From contig NZ_AVCH01000172.1 of NCBI RefSeq assembly GCF_000747075.1, positions 1 to 64,000 on the forward strand: DNA of 64,000 nt, read 5' to 3'. The DNA is from Arenimonas malthae CC-JY-1. GTDB lineage: Bacteria > Pseudomonadota > Gammaproteobacteria > Xanthomonadales > Xanthomonadaceae. The notes below the pieces were generated by a model. The model had not been told where the DNA came from, did no database searches, and saw only the letters and a list, made by a program, of their open reading frames with translations. Numbering within the stretch: position 1 is the first letter of the stretch; each line of letters opens with the position of its first letter. Below are positions 1 through 9,577 of this stretch, piece by piece. The translations under genes and the position numbers were made by a program.

Positions 1-66
1 CTCGGCGGGCTTCTCGGCGCAGGCGGCGAGGGAGAGGGCGAGCAGCAGGGGCAACAGGCGCTTCAT
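1..66 (-). CDS. N-terminus of a lipoprotein gene (partial, runs off the window)
   Basis: Only the first 22 codons are inside the window, starting at the ATG at 66-64. They read as a lipoprotein signal: a short Lys-Arg start, a leucine-rich core and the lipobox LAAC with Cys at residue 16. The product would be a secreted, lipid-anchored protein. It lies downstream of the cytochrome c4 gene on the same strand. In Xanthomonadales, DsbA-like thiol oxidoreductases often sit beside cytochrome c4, so that is a guess from context only; no domain is visible here. Confidence 0.6.
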   Translation of the reverse strand, partial: MKRLLPLLLALSLAACAEKPAE

Positions 67-124
67 CGGCTAAGGCTCCAGGAACGTGTGGCCCACCTGA
101 CCGCGGCCGGCAGGCAAGGTTCAA

Positions 125-147
125 CGCGGCGGCCGGCGGCCGCCGCG
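125..147 (-). terminator. Perfect GC hairpin after the cytochrome c4 gene
   Basis: A 10-bp inverted repeat (cgcggcggcc / ggccgccgcg) with a 3-base loop lies 8 bases past the cytochrome c4 stop codon. Read on the minus strand it is followed by ttgaacctt, which is not a strong T tract. It could be a weak terminator or an mRNA-stabilising hairpin between the c4 gene and the lipoprotein gene. Confidence 0.4.
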
Positions 148-154
148 CGCGGGG

Positions 155-940
155 TCAGCCCTGCGGCTGGCCCGAGGCCGCCACCGCCTCTTCGGACGGG
201 GCGTCGGCGACGTTGTGCAGGCCCTGCAGGTAGGTGGCGAGGGCCTGGATCTCTTCGTCGGTCAGGTTCGCCGCCACGGCCGACATGATGGCGTTGGCGT
301 TGGCGCCCTTGCCCCAGACGGTGCCGTTGCGGAAGGCGGTGAGGGTGTTGGCGGTGTAGGTGGCGTGCTGGCCACCGATGGCCGGCCAGGCCGAGCCCGG
401 GTTGCCGGCGCCGGCGGGGCCGTGGCAGGCGGCGCAGGCCGGCACGGAGCCGTCGGCCTTGCCGTTGCGGAAGATCTGCTCGCCCACGGCGTAGAACTTG
501 CGGCCGGCGTTCGGGCCTTGGGCGATCACGCTGTCGTCGGCCACGCCCGCGAGCACCTTCTGGCTGGCGAAGTAGGCGCCGATGTCGCGCATGTCCTGGG
601 CGCTGAGCGCGGCCGACATGCCCAGCATGATGGCGTTGTCGCGCTCGCCCGACTTGAACAGGGCCAGCTGGCGGGCGATGTAGCGCTCGTGCTGGCCGGC
701 CAGCTTCGGGTTCAGCGGGTCGGCGGAGTTGCCGTCGAGGCCGTGGCAGGCGGCGCAGGCGGCGGCCTTGCCGGCGCCGGCCTGGGCATCACCGCGGTTG
801 GCGGGGGTGTTGTCGGCTTCGAGCGTCGCGACCGGGGCCGGGGCCTGCTCGGGGGCGGGCGTCACGGTGGCGGCCTCCTGGGCCACGGCCGCGGACGCTG
901 CCAGGGCGATGGCGACACCAAGGATGCGCGTGAACTTCAT
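155..940 (-). CDS. Di-haem cytochrome c4
   Basis: This is a periplasmic electron-transfer protein of 261 residues. An N-terminal signal peptide ends near AVAQ (residues 18-21) and is followed by a Pro/Ala-rich linker to about residue 50. Two haem c sites are visible as CAACH, at residues 62-66 and 169-173, giving the two tandem cytochrome c domains expected of cytochrome c4. The usual role is to pass electrons to terminal oxidases, tethered to or close to the inner membrane. The linker is longer than in the minimal c4 proteins I know. The gene diverges from engB, and a good promoter lies at 1008-1037. The call rests on the paired haem motifs, the length and the genomic context, which is typical for Xanthomonadales. 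Confidence 0.92.
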   Translation of the reverse strand: MKFTRILGVAIALAASAAVAQEAATVTPAPEQAPAPVATLEADNTPANRGDAQAGAGKAAACAACHGLDGNSADPLNPKLAGQHERYIARQLALFKSGERDNAIMLGMSAALSAQDMRDIGAYFASQKVLAGVADDSVIAQGPNAGRKFYAVGEQIFRNGKADGSVPACAACHGPAGAGNPGSAWPAIGGQHATYTANTLTAFRNGTVWGKGANANAIMSAVAANLTDEEIQALATYLQGLHNVADAPSEEAVAASGQPQG

Positions 941-1007
941 GGGCTGCTCCGGAACGCTGGAATCTGTGGGAAAGGGCCTTGCGCGGCGGGCGCGCAGGAA
1001 GGCGCGG

Positions 1008-1037
1008 ATTATCCCAGCCGCCGCCGTGAACGGTCAA
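1008..1037 (-). promoter_or_regulatory. Sigma-70-like promoter of the cytochrome c4 gene
   Basis: On the minus strand, TTGACC (1037-1032) and GATAAT (1013-1008) are separated by 18 bases, about 70 bases upstream of the cytochrome c4 start. Each box differs from consensus at one position. It is one of the clearest -35/-10 pairs in this GC-rich window. Confidence 0.55.
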
Positions 1038-1123
1038 TTCAGCCGGGGGGCGGCGGGGCGGAAGGCTGGTCATGGCCGCCCGGGCAGGCCATGCTGGGCG
1101 CCTTTCCCGCCCCGGCCTGACCG

Positions 1124-1711
1124 ATGTCGAACCCCCTGGCCCGCGCCAAATACATCAATTCCGTCCATTCCCTGCGCCAGCTCCCGCCCGACGACGGCCG
1201 GGAGGTGGTGTTCGCCGGGCGCTCCAACGCCGGCAAGTCCAGCGCCCTCAACGCGCTCACCAACCAGCACGGCCTGGCGCGCGTGTCCAAGACCCCGGGC
1301 CGCACCCAGGCCCTGAACTACTTCGAGGTGGCCGAGGGCCGCTACCTGGTGGACCTGCCGGGCTACGGCTACGCCAAGGTGCCCGAGGCCATGCGCGAGG
1401 CCTGGAAGGGCACCATCAACCGCTACTTCCAGGAACGCGCCTCGCTGGCCGGGCTGGTGGTGGTGATGGACATCCGCCACCCGCTGCGCGAATACGATCT
1501 GCAGATGCTCGACTACGCCTTCGCCCGCAACCTGCCGGCGCACTGCCTGCTGACCAAGGCCGACAAACTCGGCCGCGGCGAACAGGGCAACACCCTGCTC
1601 AAGGTCCGCAAGGAACTCGCCGGCCGCGCCACCGCCCAGGTCTTCTCCGCCGACGCCAAGCTCGGCGTGGACGAGGCGCGCGCGGTCATTTCCGGCTGGC
1701 TGGAGATCTGA
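1124..1711 (+). CDS. engB: Ribosome biogenesis GTP-binding protein EngB (YihA/YsxC)
   Basis: This 195-residue TRAFAC-class GTPase is needed for late assembly of the large ribosomal subunit. The GTPase motifs are in order: G1 GRSNAGKS at residues 32-39, the TPGRTQ switch I at 57-62, G3 DLPGYG at 77-82 and G4 TKAD at 144-147. Length and motif order match the family exactly. The stop codon abuts the stop of the convergent permease gene with no spacer, so 3' ends of the two transcripts must overlap. The gene diverges from the cytochrome c4 gene, a common arrangement in this group. Confidence 0.96.
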   Translation: MSNPLARAKYINSVHSLRQLPPDDGREVVFAGRSNAGKSSALNALTNQHGLARVSKTPGRTQALNYFEVAEGRYLVDLPGYGYAKVPEAMREAWKGTINRYFQERASLAGLVVVMDIRHPLREYDLQMLDYAFARNLPAHCLLTKADKLGRGEQGNTLLKVRKELAGRATAQVFSADAKLGVDEARAVISGWLEI

Positions 1712-2635
1712 TCAAGCCTGGGCATCCCGGAGCCGCGGATCCATCGCCGCGCGCAGGGCGTCCACGAAGGCGTTGATGAGCACGATGGCGGCGCCGATGG
1801 CGAGCACGACGCCGAGCACCAGCGTGTAGTCGCGGTTGAGCGCACCCTGCACGAAGTAGCGGCCCACGCCCGGGATGCCGAACACCTGCTCGACTACGGC
1901 CGAGCCGCTCACCACGTTGATCAGCGCCGGGCTCAGCCAGGCCACCACCGGCAGCAGGCCCGGGCGCAGCGCGTGCGCGAACAGCAGCCGCGCCTCCGAC
2001 AGCCCGCGGCCGCGCGCCGCGCGCAGGTAGTCGGCGCCCAGCACTTCCAGCAGCGAAGCGCGGGTGAGCCGCGCGCAATAGGCCAGGTTGGGCAGCGCCA
2101 GCGCGACCACCGGCAGCACCGCGCTGCGCCAGCTGCCGTCCCAGCCGCCGGCAGGCAGCCACTGCAGGCCGACGGCGAACACCAGCACCAGCAGCGGCGC
2201 CACCACGAACTTCGGCACCGACAGCCCCAGCCCCGCGCCGAACATCAGCAGCCGGTCGGTCCAGCGCCCCGCGCGCAGCGCCGCCCACACGCCCAGCGGC
2301 ACGCCCAGCCCCAGCGCCAGCAGCAGCGCGAGGCCGCCGTTCACCAGCGAAATCGGCAGGCTGGCCGCCAGCAGTTCGTTGACGGTGTAGTCGGGGTACT
2401 GGAACGACGGCCCCAGGTCGCCGCGCAGCACGTCGCCCAGCCAGTGGCCGTACTGCGACAGCAGCGGGCGGTCGAGCCGGTACTGCGCCGCCAGCGCCGC
2501 CTCCACTTCCGGCGGCGCGGCCTTCTCGGCGTCGAAGGGCCCGCCCGGCGCCGCGCGCAGCAGCACGAAGCACAGCGTGGCCAGCAGCCACAGCGTCAGC
2601 AGCGCCTCCAGGCCGCGGCCCAGCCAGGCCCTCAC
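1712..2635 (-). CDS. Peptide-type ABC transporter permease (DppB/OppB family)
   Basis: This 307-residue inner-membrane protein has the usual DppB layout: a first membrane helix at about residues 9-30, a long periplasmic segment with the family pattern AAPGGPFDAEK, then a block of helices with the BPD_transp_1 signature in the C-terminal half (GSAVVEQVFGIPGVG). It should form the channel for the substrate delivered by the binding protein encoded immediately upstream. It starts at GTG 2635-2633, overlapping the stop of that gene in a GTGA junction, so the two are translationally coupled. The second permease and the ATPases of a complete importer are not encoded next to it, because the next gene is the convergent engB. 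Confidence 0.88.
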   Translation of the reverse strand: MRAWLGRGLEALLTLWLLATLCFVLLRAAPGGPFDAEKAAPPEVEAALAAQYRLDRPLLSQYGHWLGDVLRGDLGPSFQYPDYTVNELLAASLPISLVNGGLALLLALGLGVPLGVWAALRAGRWTDRLLMFGAGLGLSVPKFVVAPLLVLVFAVGLQWLPAGGWDGSWRSAVLPVVALALPNLAYCARLTRASLLEVLGADYLRAARGRGLSEARLLFAHALRPGLLPVVAWLSPALINVVSGSAVVEQVFGIPGVGRYFVQGALNRDYTLVLGVVLAIGAAIVLINAFVDALRAAMDPRLRDAQA

Positions 2636-4215
2636 GGCGCCGGCTCCAGCGTGAGGAAGCGGCTGGGGTGGCGGTCGAGCGCATTGGCCTCGAAGCCGCG
2701 CACTTCCGGTCGCACCAGGTGCTTGGAGGTATAGAAGTACAGCGGCAGGATCGCGTGCGCGTCCAGCAGCCGGGCCTCGGCCTCGCGCAGGTGTTGCTGG
2801 CGCGCGGCCAGCGTGGGCGCGGCGTCGGCGGCGTCGAGCAGGGCGTCGAAGCGCGGGTCGGCGTAGCCGGTCCAGTTCGAGGCGCTACCGGCGCGGAAGT
2901 TGTCCAGGAAGTTGCGCGCGTCGTCCACGTCGGCGATCCAGCCACCGCGGAACACCTGCGTCACCACCCGCTGCCGGCGCGTGCCCACGAACACCTTCCA
3001 CTCCTCGTTGCGCAGCGTGACGCGCGCGCCCAGCACCTCGCGCCACATCGCCGCCACCGCCAGCGCCAGGCGCCGGTGCGGGGTGGAGGTGTTGTAGCGC
3101 AGCTCCACCTGCAGCGGGTTCTCCGGCGAATAACCGGCCTGCGCATACAGCGCCCGGGCCCGTTCCTCGCGCTGCGCCTGCGTGGCGCGCGCCATCGCCG
3201 GCACCGGCGGCGTGTAGCCGGCCGTGCCCGGCGGCACCAGCCCGAAGGCCGGCTGTTCGCCCAGGGCGGTGACGTGGCGGGTCAGGATGTCGCGGTCCAC
3301 CGCCAGCGACAGCGCCTCGCGCAGCGCCGGCTGGTCCTTGAACGGCGGCCGCGTGAGGTTGAAGCCCAGCCAGAAGCTGCCGAGGTAGGGGCTGATGCGC
3401 AGCTGGCCGCCGAAGCGTTCGCGCAGCTGCGGCAGCGGCTGCGGCGGCACGGTTTCGGTCAGGTGCAGGCCGCCGGCTTCGAAGCGGCGCAGTTCGCTGC
3501 CGGCGTCTTCGGTCACGTGGAAACGCACGCGCGGGATCGGCGCCGGTTCGCGGAAATGCGGGTTGCGTTCCAGCGTCACCGACGCCTGCGGCAGCCAGGC
3601 GGCCAGCCGGTAGGCGCCGTTGGACACCAGCTTGCCGGGCCGGGTGTGCTGCGCGCCGTGTTCGGCCAATGCCGGCAGGTACACCGGGTAGGCCATGGGC
3701 AGCGTGAGCAGCCGCGGCAGGTCGGCGCTGCGGGTGAGCCGGAACACCAGGGTGCGGGCGTCGGGCGCCGTGACGCCCAGCCGTCCCGGCGGAAGTTCGC
3801 CGCGCTGGACGGCGCCGGCGTTCTCGATGGCGTCGAGGTGGCCGGCGAAGGGCGCGGCCGTGGCCGGCGAGAAGGCGCGGCGCAGGCTGGCCAGCACCTG
3901 GGGCGCGTCGAGCGGCTCGCCGTTGGACCAGCGCGCGCCTTGCCGCAGGTGGAAGGTCCAGGTGCGGCCGTCGGCCGACACCTCCCAGCGTTCGGCCAGG
4001 CCGGGCACCAGGCGGCCGCCGCCGTCCTCGGCCACCAGGCCTTCGAACAGGTCGCGCAGCACGTTGCCGCAGGCCACTTCCGGGCAGCGGTGCGGATCGA
4101 GCGTGGACGGCTCCGGGCCGTTGCCACGCTCGAGTCCCTCGGCCGCCAGCGGGCCGGAACAGAGAATCCCCGCCATCAGGACGCTGGTGACCGCGGCGCG
4201 GGTTAGGATTCGCAT
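2632..4215 (-). CDS. Periplasmic peptide-type ABC substrate-binding protein (SBP family 5)
   Basis: The 527-residue protein has an N-terminal signal peptide (about residues 1-25, ending LAAEG) and the extended family-5 solute-binding fold. The N-terminal pattern [11 protein letters not shown] followed by a [10 protein letters not shown] segment is the classic start of OppA/DppA mature proteins. The family binds oligopeptides, and some members bind nickel or other small ligands; the substrate here is unknown. The ATG at 4215-4213 was chosen because it opens directly into the signal peptide. The reading frame stays open far upstream, but that part is antisense to gshA. The gene is coupled to the permease by a 4-base overlap. 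Confidence 0.88.
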   Translation of the reverse strand: MRILTRAAVTSVLMAGILCSGPLAAEGLERGNGPEPSTLDPHRCPEVACGNVLRDLFEGLVAEDGGGRLVPGLAERWEVSADGRTWTFHLRQGARWSNGEPLDAPQVLASLRRAFSPATAAPFAGHLDAIENAGAVQRGELPPGRLGVTAPDARTLVFRLTRSADLPRLLTLPMAYPVYLPALAEHGAQHTRPGKLVSNGAYRLAAWLPQASVTLERNPHFREPAPIPRVRFHVTEDAGSELRRFEAGGLHLTETVPPQPLPQLRERFGGQLRISPYLGSFWLGFNLTRPPFKDQPALREALSLAVDRDILTRHVTALGEQPAFGLVPPGTAGYTPPVPAMARATQAQREERARALYAQAGYSPENPLQVELRYNTSTPHRRLALAVAAMWREVLGARVTLRNEEWKVFVGTRRQRVVTQVFRGGWIADVDDARNFLDNFRAGSASNWTGYADPRFDALLDAADAAPTLAARQQHLREAEARLLDAHAILPLYFYTSKHLVRPEVRGFEANALDRHPSRFLTLEPAP

Positions 4216-4272
4216 CCTTGCGATTGTAGGCCAGCGCCCGCACATCGCCTCCACCCCCTCAAGGCGCGCCCC

Positions 4273-5637
4273 GTGTCCGGACCGAGCAATACCAAGGAAA
4301 CCCCGCTGGCCGACCGCCGCGAGCTGGTCGAATACCTCGCCTCCGGCGGCCGGCCCGAGGCCGAATGGACCATCGGCACCGAACACGAGAAGTTCGGCTT
4401 CCGCCTCGACGACCTGCGCCCGCCCACCTGGGACGGCGACCGCGGCATCGAGGCCCTGCTGCGCGGGCTCACCCGCTTCGGTTGGGAGCCCTACGAAGAA
4501 AAGGGCAAGCTCATCGCCCTGACCAAGGCCGGCGCCTCGGTCACGCTCGAACCCGCGGGGCAGCTGGAACTTTCCGGCGCCATGCTCGGGAACATCCACC
4601 AGACCTGCTGCGAAACCATGTCGCACCTGCGCGAGGTCAAGACGGTGGGAGACGAGCTGGGCATCGGTTTCCTGGGCATGGGTTTCCAGCCCAAGTGGCG
4701 CCGCGACGAAATGCCGTGGATGCCCAAGGGCCGCTACAAGATCATGCGCGAGTACATGCCCAAGCGCGGCAACCTGGGCCTGGACATGATGACCCGCACC
4801 TGCACCGTGCAGGTGAACCTGGATTTCCGCGACGAAGCGGACATGGTGAAGAAGTTCCGCGTCTCGCTGGCGCTGCAGCCCATCGCCACGGCGCTGTTCG
4901 CCGATTCGCCCTTCACCGAAGGCAAGCCCAACGGCTACCTCAGCTACCGCTCGCACATCTGGACCGACACCGACCCCGACCGCACCGGCATGCTCGACTT
5001 CGTGTTCGAGGACGGCTTCGGCTTCGAGCGTTACGTCGACTACCTGCTCGACGTACCCATGTACTTCAGCTACCGCGGCGGCGAATACATCGACCTCAGC
5101 GGCCGCAGTTTCCGCAAGTTCATGCGCGGCGAGCTCGACGAACTGCCCGGCCAGCGGCCGACGATGCGCGACTGGGCCGACCACATGACCACCGCCTTCC
5201 CGGAAGTGCGGCTGAAGAAATACCTGGAAATGCGCGGCGCCGACGGCGGCCCCTGGAACCGCCTGTGCGCGCTGCCGGCGTTCTGGGTGGGCCTGCTCTA
5301 CGACGGCGAGGCGCTGGACGCGGCCTGGGACCTGGTGAAGGACTTCAGCCGCGAGGAGCGCCACGCCCTGCGCGACGGCGTGCCGAAGCATGCGCTCAAG
5401 CTGCCCTTCCGCGGCGCCACCGTGCGCGAGCTGGCGCTGGAGGCCCTTAAGATCTCCGGCCAGGGCCTGGCGCGCCGCAACCGCCTCAACGCCTCGGGCG
5501 CGAGCGAGGCGGTGTTCCTGGAGCCGCTCATCGAATTCGCCATGGCCAACGAGACCCCGGCCGAGCGCAAGCTGGCGCTCTACCACGGGGCCTGGGGCGG
5601 CTCGGTGGACCCGGTGTTCCGCGAGTTCGCGTACTGA
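4273..5637 (+). CDS. gshA: Glutamate-cysteine ligase (plant/proteobacterial type)
   Basis: The enzyme catalyses ATP-dependent formation of gamma-glutamylcysteine, the first step of glutathione synthesis in the cytoplasm. The 454-residue protein carries the family signature [11 protein letters not shown] near residue 35 and the conserved middle block around [20 protein letters not shown]. It belongs to the plant-like class that also occurs in alphaproteobacteria and Xanthomonadales, not the E. coli class. Translation begins at GTG 4273. The following YecA-like gene starts one base after this stop codon, so the two are probably cotranscribed. Confidence 0.95.
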   Translation: MSGPSNTKETPLADRRELVEYLASGGRPEAEWTIGTEHEKFGFRLDDLRPPTWDGDRGIEALLRGLTRFGWEPYEEKGKLIALTKAGASVTLEPAGQLELSGAMLGNIHQTCCETMSHLREVKTVGDELGIGFLGMGFQPKWRRDEMPWMPKGRYKIMREYMPKRGNLGLDMMTRTCTVQVNLDFRDEADMVKKFRVSLALQPIATALFADSPFTEGKPNGYLSYRSHIWTDTDPDRTGMLDFVFEDGFGFERYVDYLLDVPMYFSYRGGEYIDLSGRSFRKFMRGELDELPGQRPTMRDWADHMTTAFPEVRLKKYLEMRGADGGPWNRLCALPAFWVGLLYDGEALDAAWDLVKDFSREERHALRDGVPKHALKLPFRGATVRELALEALKISGQGLARRNRLNASGASEAVFLEPLIEFAMANETPAERKLALYHGAWGGSVDPVFREFAY

Positions 5638-5638
5638 C

Positions 5639-6358
5639 ATGGCCACCGCGAAAGCCGACTGGTTCCGCGCCGACGACGCGCGCATCGACGAACTCGACCG
5701 CCTGCTCGAGCAGCGCGCCGTGCCCTTCGGCGGCTACGGCCTGGAGCAGCTCGACGGTTTCCTCACCGCCATCGCGGTCAGCCCGGGCACCGTGGCGCCG
5801 GAAGAATGGCTGCCGCTGGTCTGGGGCAAGGCGCCGCCGCGCTGGGAAGGCCCGGCCGACGAAGCCGCCGCCACCGCCCTGCTGATGCTGGCCTGGGAAA
5901 CCGCGCAGCGCCGCGTGCGCACGCCCGGCGACGAACTCACGGTGGAGGGCGCGCTGTTCTGGTGGCTGCCCGACGACCCCGAGGCCGAACACGGCGACGA
6001 CGTGGACATCGGCGCCGCCTGGGCCGGTGGGTTCCTCGACGGCATGGCCCTGCGCGACGCCGGATGGGACGAATGGATCGCCAAGGACGACTGGATCGGC
6101 GAGGTCGAGGACTACATCGAGGCCCTGGCCGTCGGCAGCTACCCGCCGGAAACCGAGGGCGGGGCGCCCGTGCCGCTGCCCTACCGCGAACGCCTGGAAA
6201 TCCACGCCAGCCTGCCGGACATGCTGCACGACCTGCACGTGCACCGGATCGAATCACTGACCCCGCGCGAGCCGGTGCGCCGCGCCGCCGCCCCCGAACG
6301 CAACGATCCTTGCCCCTGCGGCAGCGGGAAGAAGTACAAGAAGTGTTGCGGCGCCTGA
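5639..6358 (+). CDS. UPF0149/YecA-family protein with C-terminal SEC-C zinc motif
   Basis: This 239-residue cytoplasmic protein has two parts. Residues 10 to about 200 match the YgfB/YecA helical domain (for example [19 protein letters not shown]). The last 20 residues form a SEC-C motif, [16 protein letters not shown], with the CxCx8CC zinc ligands known from SecA. YecA proteins with this tail bind zinc and have been linked to ribosomes or SecA-type contacts, but the exact role is not settled. The ATG at 5639 begins one base after the gshA stop, which decides the start; upstream in-frame codons lie inside gshA. Confidence 0.88.
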   Translation: MATAKADWFRADDARIDELDRLLEQRAVPFGGYGLEQLDGFLTAIAVSPGTVAPEEWLPLVWGKAPPRWEGPADEAAATALLMLAWETAQRRVRTPGDELTVEGALFWWLPDDPEAEHGDDVDIGAAWAGGFLDGMALRDAGWDEWIAKDDWIGEVEDYIEALAVGSYPPETEGGAPVPLPYRERLEIHASLPDMLHDLHVHRIESLTPREPVRRAAAPERNDPCPCGSGKKYKKCCGA

Positions 6359-6409
6359 GCCGGGCGTAGGATGTCCGCGCGGCCGCCCCGGCCGCCCGGA
6401 GACCCCGCC

Positions 6410-6838
6410 ATGAACGCCAGAGCCTTGTTGTTCGCCGTCGCGATTTCCCTGCTTGCCCCGCTGGCCAGTGCCCAGCAGGCCGCCGTGCTGCGCCGCCCCG
6501 TCGAGCCCGTCGTCGCGCCGGTACAGGCCGCCGAAGTGGACAAGGACGCCGTCATCCAGCGCCTGCGCGAGAAGAACCGCGAGCTCAGCGAGGAAAACGC
6601 CCGCCTGCGCGCCCGCATCGACGCCATGACCGCGCTGGGCGGCAGCGAAGTGCGCGCCTACTGCGCCTCGCCTTCGGAAAGCCGCAACACCGCCGGCGCC
6701 AGCGAATCCTGCGGCGCCTACACCTGCAACGCCACCAGCGGCCTGTGCCGCGACCGCTGCGCCAGCAGCAACGATTGCGATTCCAGCGCCCGCTGCGACA
6801 TCCCCAGCGGCGTCTGCGTCGCCGTCCCGCGCGGCTGA
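6410..6838 (+). CDS. Small secreted cysteine-rich protein with coiled-coil segment
   Basis: The 142-residue product begins with a clear signal peptide (MNARALLFAVAISLLAPLAS, cleavage near AQQ). Residues about 42-66 form a charged heptad-like helix (KNRELSEENARLRARID). The C-terminal half has eight cysteines in patterns such as CGAYTC and CRDRCASSNDCDSSARC, resembling small disulfide-rich cell-surface modules. I do not recognise a named family. The start is set by a good ribosome site (ggaga, 6397-6402) before ATG 6410; an ATG at 6371 would put extra residues ahead of the signal peptide. It lies between the yecA-like gene and ppc on the same strand. Confidence 0.72.
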   Translation: MNARALLFAVAISLLAPLASAQQAAVLRRPVEPVVAPVQAAEVDKDAVIQRLREKNRELSEENARLRARIDAMTALGGSEVRAYCASPSESRNTAGASESCGAYTCNATSGLCRDRCASSNDCDSSARCDIPSGVCVAVPRG

Positions 6839-6853
6839 GGGTAGGCTTGGGGG

Positions 6854-9577
6854 ATGGCTGACGAGAACGAACCGCTTCGCGACATCGACCTTCCCCCGAC
6901 CGACGCGCTGCTGCGCGACGACGTCAAGCGCCTCGGCGCGCTGGTGGGCGAGATCCTGGCCGAACAGGTCTCGCCCGCCTTCCTGGCCGAGGTCGAGGCG
7001 CTGCGGGTGGCGTCCATCCGCCGCCGCGAGGCCGGCGCGCCGATAGAAGACGTGTCGGCCCGGCTGCAGGGCCTGCCCCTGGACCAGGCCGAGCTGCTGG
7101 TGCGCGCCTTCGCCAGCTATTTCCAGGCGGTGAACCTGGCCGAGCGCGTGCACCGCATCCGCCGCCGGCGTGACTACCAGCGCCTCGGCCAGGCGCCGCA
7201 GCCCGGCGGCCTCGAAGATTCCCTGCGCGCGCTGCGCGACGAGGGCGTGCCGGTGCAGGACGTGGCTGCGCTGCTGCCGCGCCTGCGCATCGAGCCGGTG
7301 TTCACCGCCCACCCCACCGAAGCCGTGCGCCGCGCGCTGCTGGAGAAGGAAAGCGAAGTCGTGCGCTGCCTGGTCGAGGACATCGACCGCGGCCTCACCC
7401 CGCAGGAGCGCCGCGCCGACGTCGAACGCATGCGCCTGGCGCTCACCGCCAGCTGGCAGACCGACGAAACCCCGCCGGAAAAACCCACCGTCGCCGACGA
7501 GTTCGAGCACGTGGCGTATTACCTTTCCGACGTGCTCTACCGCGTGCTGCCGGTGTTCCACGAGGTGTTCGAGGACGCCCTGCGCAGCGTGTACGGCAGC
7601 GCCCCCGACGAACTGCCGCCGCTGCTGGGCTTCGGCTCCTGGGTCGGCGGCGACATGGACGGCAACCCGAACGTGGGCGCGGCCACCATCGCCGCCACGC
7701 TGGCCGGCCAGCGCGCGCTGGTGCTGGGCAACTACCGTCGCGAACTGGCCAAGCTGGCCGACGTGCTCAGCCAGACCGAAGGCCGCGTCGGCATCGACCC
7801 GGCGCTGCGCACGCGCGCCGACGACTACGCGCACCGCTTCCCCGACGCCGCCGAGGCCATCAAGGCGCGCCACGCCGACATGCCCTACCGGCGCTTCCTC
7901 ACCCTGGTGGCCGCGCGCGTCGAGGCCACCGCCGCCGACGCGCCCGGCGCCTACGCCGACGCGGGCGAATTCCTGGCCGACCTGCGCCTGGTCGAAACCA
8001 GCCTGGCCCGGCACCGCGGTGAACACGCCGGCGGTTTCGCCGTGCGCCGGCTGCTGCGCCGCGTGCAGGCCTTCGGTTTCCACCTGGCCGCGCTCGACCT
8101 GCGCCAGGAGAGCAGCCAGCACGACGCCGCGCTGGCCGCGCTGCTCGGCGACCCGGAATTCCCCGCGCGCCCCTGGGCCGACCGCGCCCAGCGCCTGCGC
8201 GACCTGGTGGCCGGCACCGATCCGGCGCCAAGACCCGACGCCGCCGACGCCGCGCGCGTGCTCGACGTCTTCCGCACCGTGGCCGGCGCGCTGCCGCGTT
8301 ACGGCGCGCGCGCCATCGGCGCCTACATCATCAGCATGAGCCGCAGCGCCGCCGACGCGCTGGCGGTGCTGGCGCTGGCGCGCCTGGGCGGCTGCCTGGA
8401 CGCCAACGGCGCGGTGCCGCTGGACGTGGCGCCGCTGTTCGAAACCGTGGACGACCTCGACGCCGCCGCGGCCACGCTGCGTTCGCTGTTCGCCGACCCG
8501 GTCTACCGCGAACACCTGCGCGAGCGCGGCGACCGCCAGGTGGTGATGCTGGGGTATTCCGACAGCGCCAAGGACGGCGGCCTGGTCGCCTCGCGCTGGG
8601 CCCTGCAGCAGACCCAGGTGGCGCTCACCGCGCTGGCGGCCGAGGCCGGCGTGCGCATCGCCTTCTTCCATGGCCGCGGCGGTTCGCTCTCGCGCGGCGG
8701 CGGCAAGACCGGCCGCGCCGTGGTGGCGGCGCCGCGCGGTTCGGTGGACGGCTACCTGCGCCTGACCGAGCAGGGCGAGGTGATCCACCGCAAGTACGGC
8801 ATCCGCGCGCTGGCGCTGCGCAACCTCGAGCAGGCCACCGGCGCCGTGCTGCGCGCCACGCTCCGCCCGCGCAAACCCGAGCCGCGCGAAGCCGCCTGGC
8901 GCGAGATGGCCGCCGCCATCGCCGGTGCGGCGCGCGCGCACTACCGCGGCCTGGTGTACGACACCGAAGGCTTCGTCGGCTACTTCCGCGCCGCCACGCC
9001 CATCGACGTCATCGAACGCCTGCGCATCGGCTCGCGCCCCAGCAAGCGCGGCAACGCCGGCGGCGTCTCTTCGCTGCGCGCCATCCCCTGGGTGTTCGCC
9101 TGGTCGCAGAACCGCTGCGGGCTCACCGCCTGGCTGGGCGTGGGCACCGGCCTGGCGCAGGGCATCGAGCGTTTCGGCCATGCGGCGGTGGCCGAGATGG
9201 CGCGCGACTGGCCCTTCTTCGCCACCCTGGTGGACGACGTGGAGATGGTGCTGGCGAAGTCCGACCTGGGCATCTTCGAGCGCTATTCCCGCCTGGCCGG
9301 CGACGACCATGGGCGTTTCTTCCCGGGCATCGCCGCCGAGTTCGAACGCACGCGCGACACGATCCTCGCGCTCAAGGGCACCACGCAGCTGCTGGAAGGC
9401 GATTTCCGGCTGCGCCAGTCGATCCGCCTGCGCAACCCTTACGTCGACCCGCTGAGCCTGCTGCAGGTGGACCTGCTGGCCCGCTGGCGCGCCGCCGGCC
9501 GGCCCGAGGACGCGCTGTTCCACGCCCTGGTCACCACCGTGAACGGCATCGCCGCCGGCGTGCAGAACACCGGCTAG
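6854..9577 (+). CDS. ppc: Phosphoenolpyruvate carboxylase
   Basis: The enzyme converts phosphoenolpyruvate and bicarbonate to oxaloacetate, refilling the TCA cycle. It is 907 residues long, normal for the family. Catalytic signatures are present: TAHPTEAVRR at 151-160 with the catalytic His at 153, the YSDSAKDGG block near residue 570, and the glycine-rich loop FHGRGGSLSRGGG near 605. The helix after PWVFAWSQNR is also typical. The C-terminus ends QNTG, the expected PEPC tail. Its stop codon overlaps the stop of the convergent gene at 9574 by three bases in a ctag. Confidence 0.97.
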   Translation: MADENEPLRDIDLPPTDALLRDDVKRLGALVGEILAEQVSPAFLAEVEALRVASIRRREAGAPIEDVSARLQGLPLDQAELLVRAFASYFQAVNLAERVHRIRRRRDYQRLGQAPQPGGLEDSLRALRDEGVPVQDVAALLPRLRIEPVFTAHPTEAVRRALLEKESEVVRCLVEDIDRGLTPQERRADVERMRLALTASWQTDETPPEKPTVADEFEHVAYYLSDVLYRVLPVFHEVFEDALRSVYGSAPDELPPLLGFGSWVGGDMDGNPNVGAATIAATLAGQRALVLGNYRRELAKLADVLSQTEGRVGIDPALRTRADDYAHRFPDAAEAIKARHADMPYRRFLTLVAARVEATAADAPGAYADAGEFLADLRLVETSLARHRGEHAGGFAVRRLLRRVQAFGFHLAALDLRQESSQHDAALAALLGDPEFPARPWADRAQRLRDLVAGTDPAPRPDAADAARVLDVFRTVAGALPRYGARAIGAYIISMSRSAADALAVLALARLGGCLDANGAVPLDVAPLFETVDDLDAAAATLRSLFADPVYREHLRERGDRQVVMLGYSDSAKDGGLVASRWALQQTQVALTALAAEAGVRIAFFHGRGGSLSRGGGKTGRAVVAAPRGSVDGYLRLTEQGEVIHRKYGIRALALRNLEQATGAVLRATLRPRKPEPREAAWREMAAAIAGAARAHYRGLVYDTEGFVGYFRAATPIDVIERLRIGSRPSKRGNAGGVSSLRAIPWVFAWSQNRCGLTAWLGVGTGLAQGIERFGHAAVAEMARDWPFFATLVDDVEMVLAKSDLGIFERYSRLAGDDHGRFFPGIAAEFERTRDTILALKGTTQLLEGDFRLRQSIRLRNPYVDPLSLLQVDLLARWRAAGRPEDALFHALVTTVNGIAAGVQNTG

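Noticed and set aside
4216-5685. Upstream extension of the substrate-binding protein frame to 1017 codons
   Set aside because: The extension is antisense to gshA; the signal peptide starts at ATG 4215, so the real protein is 527 residues.
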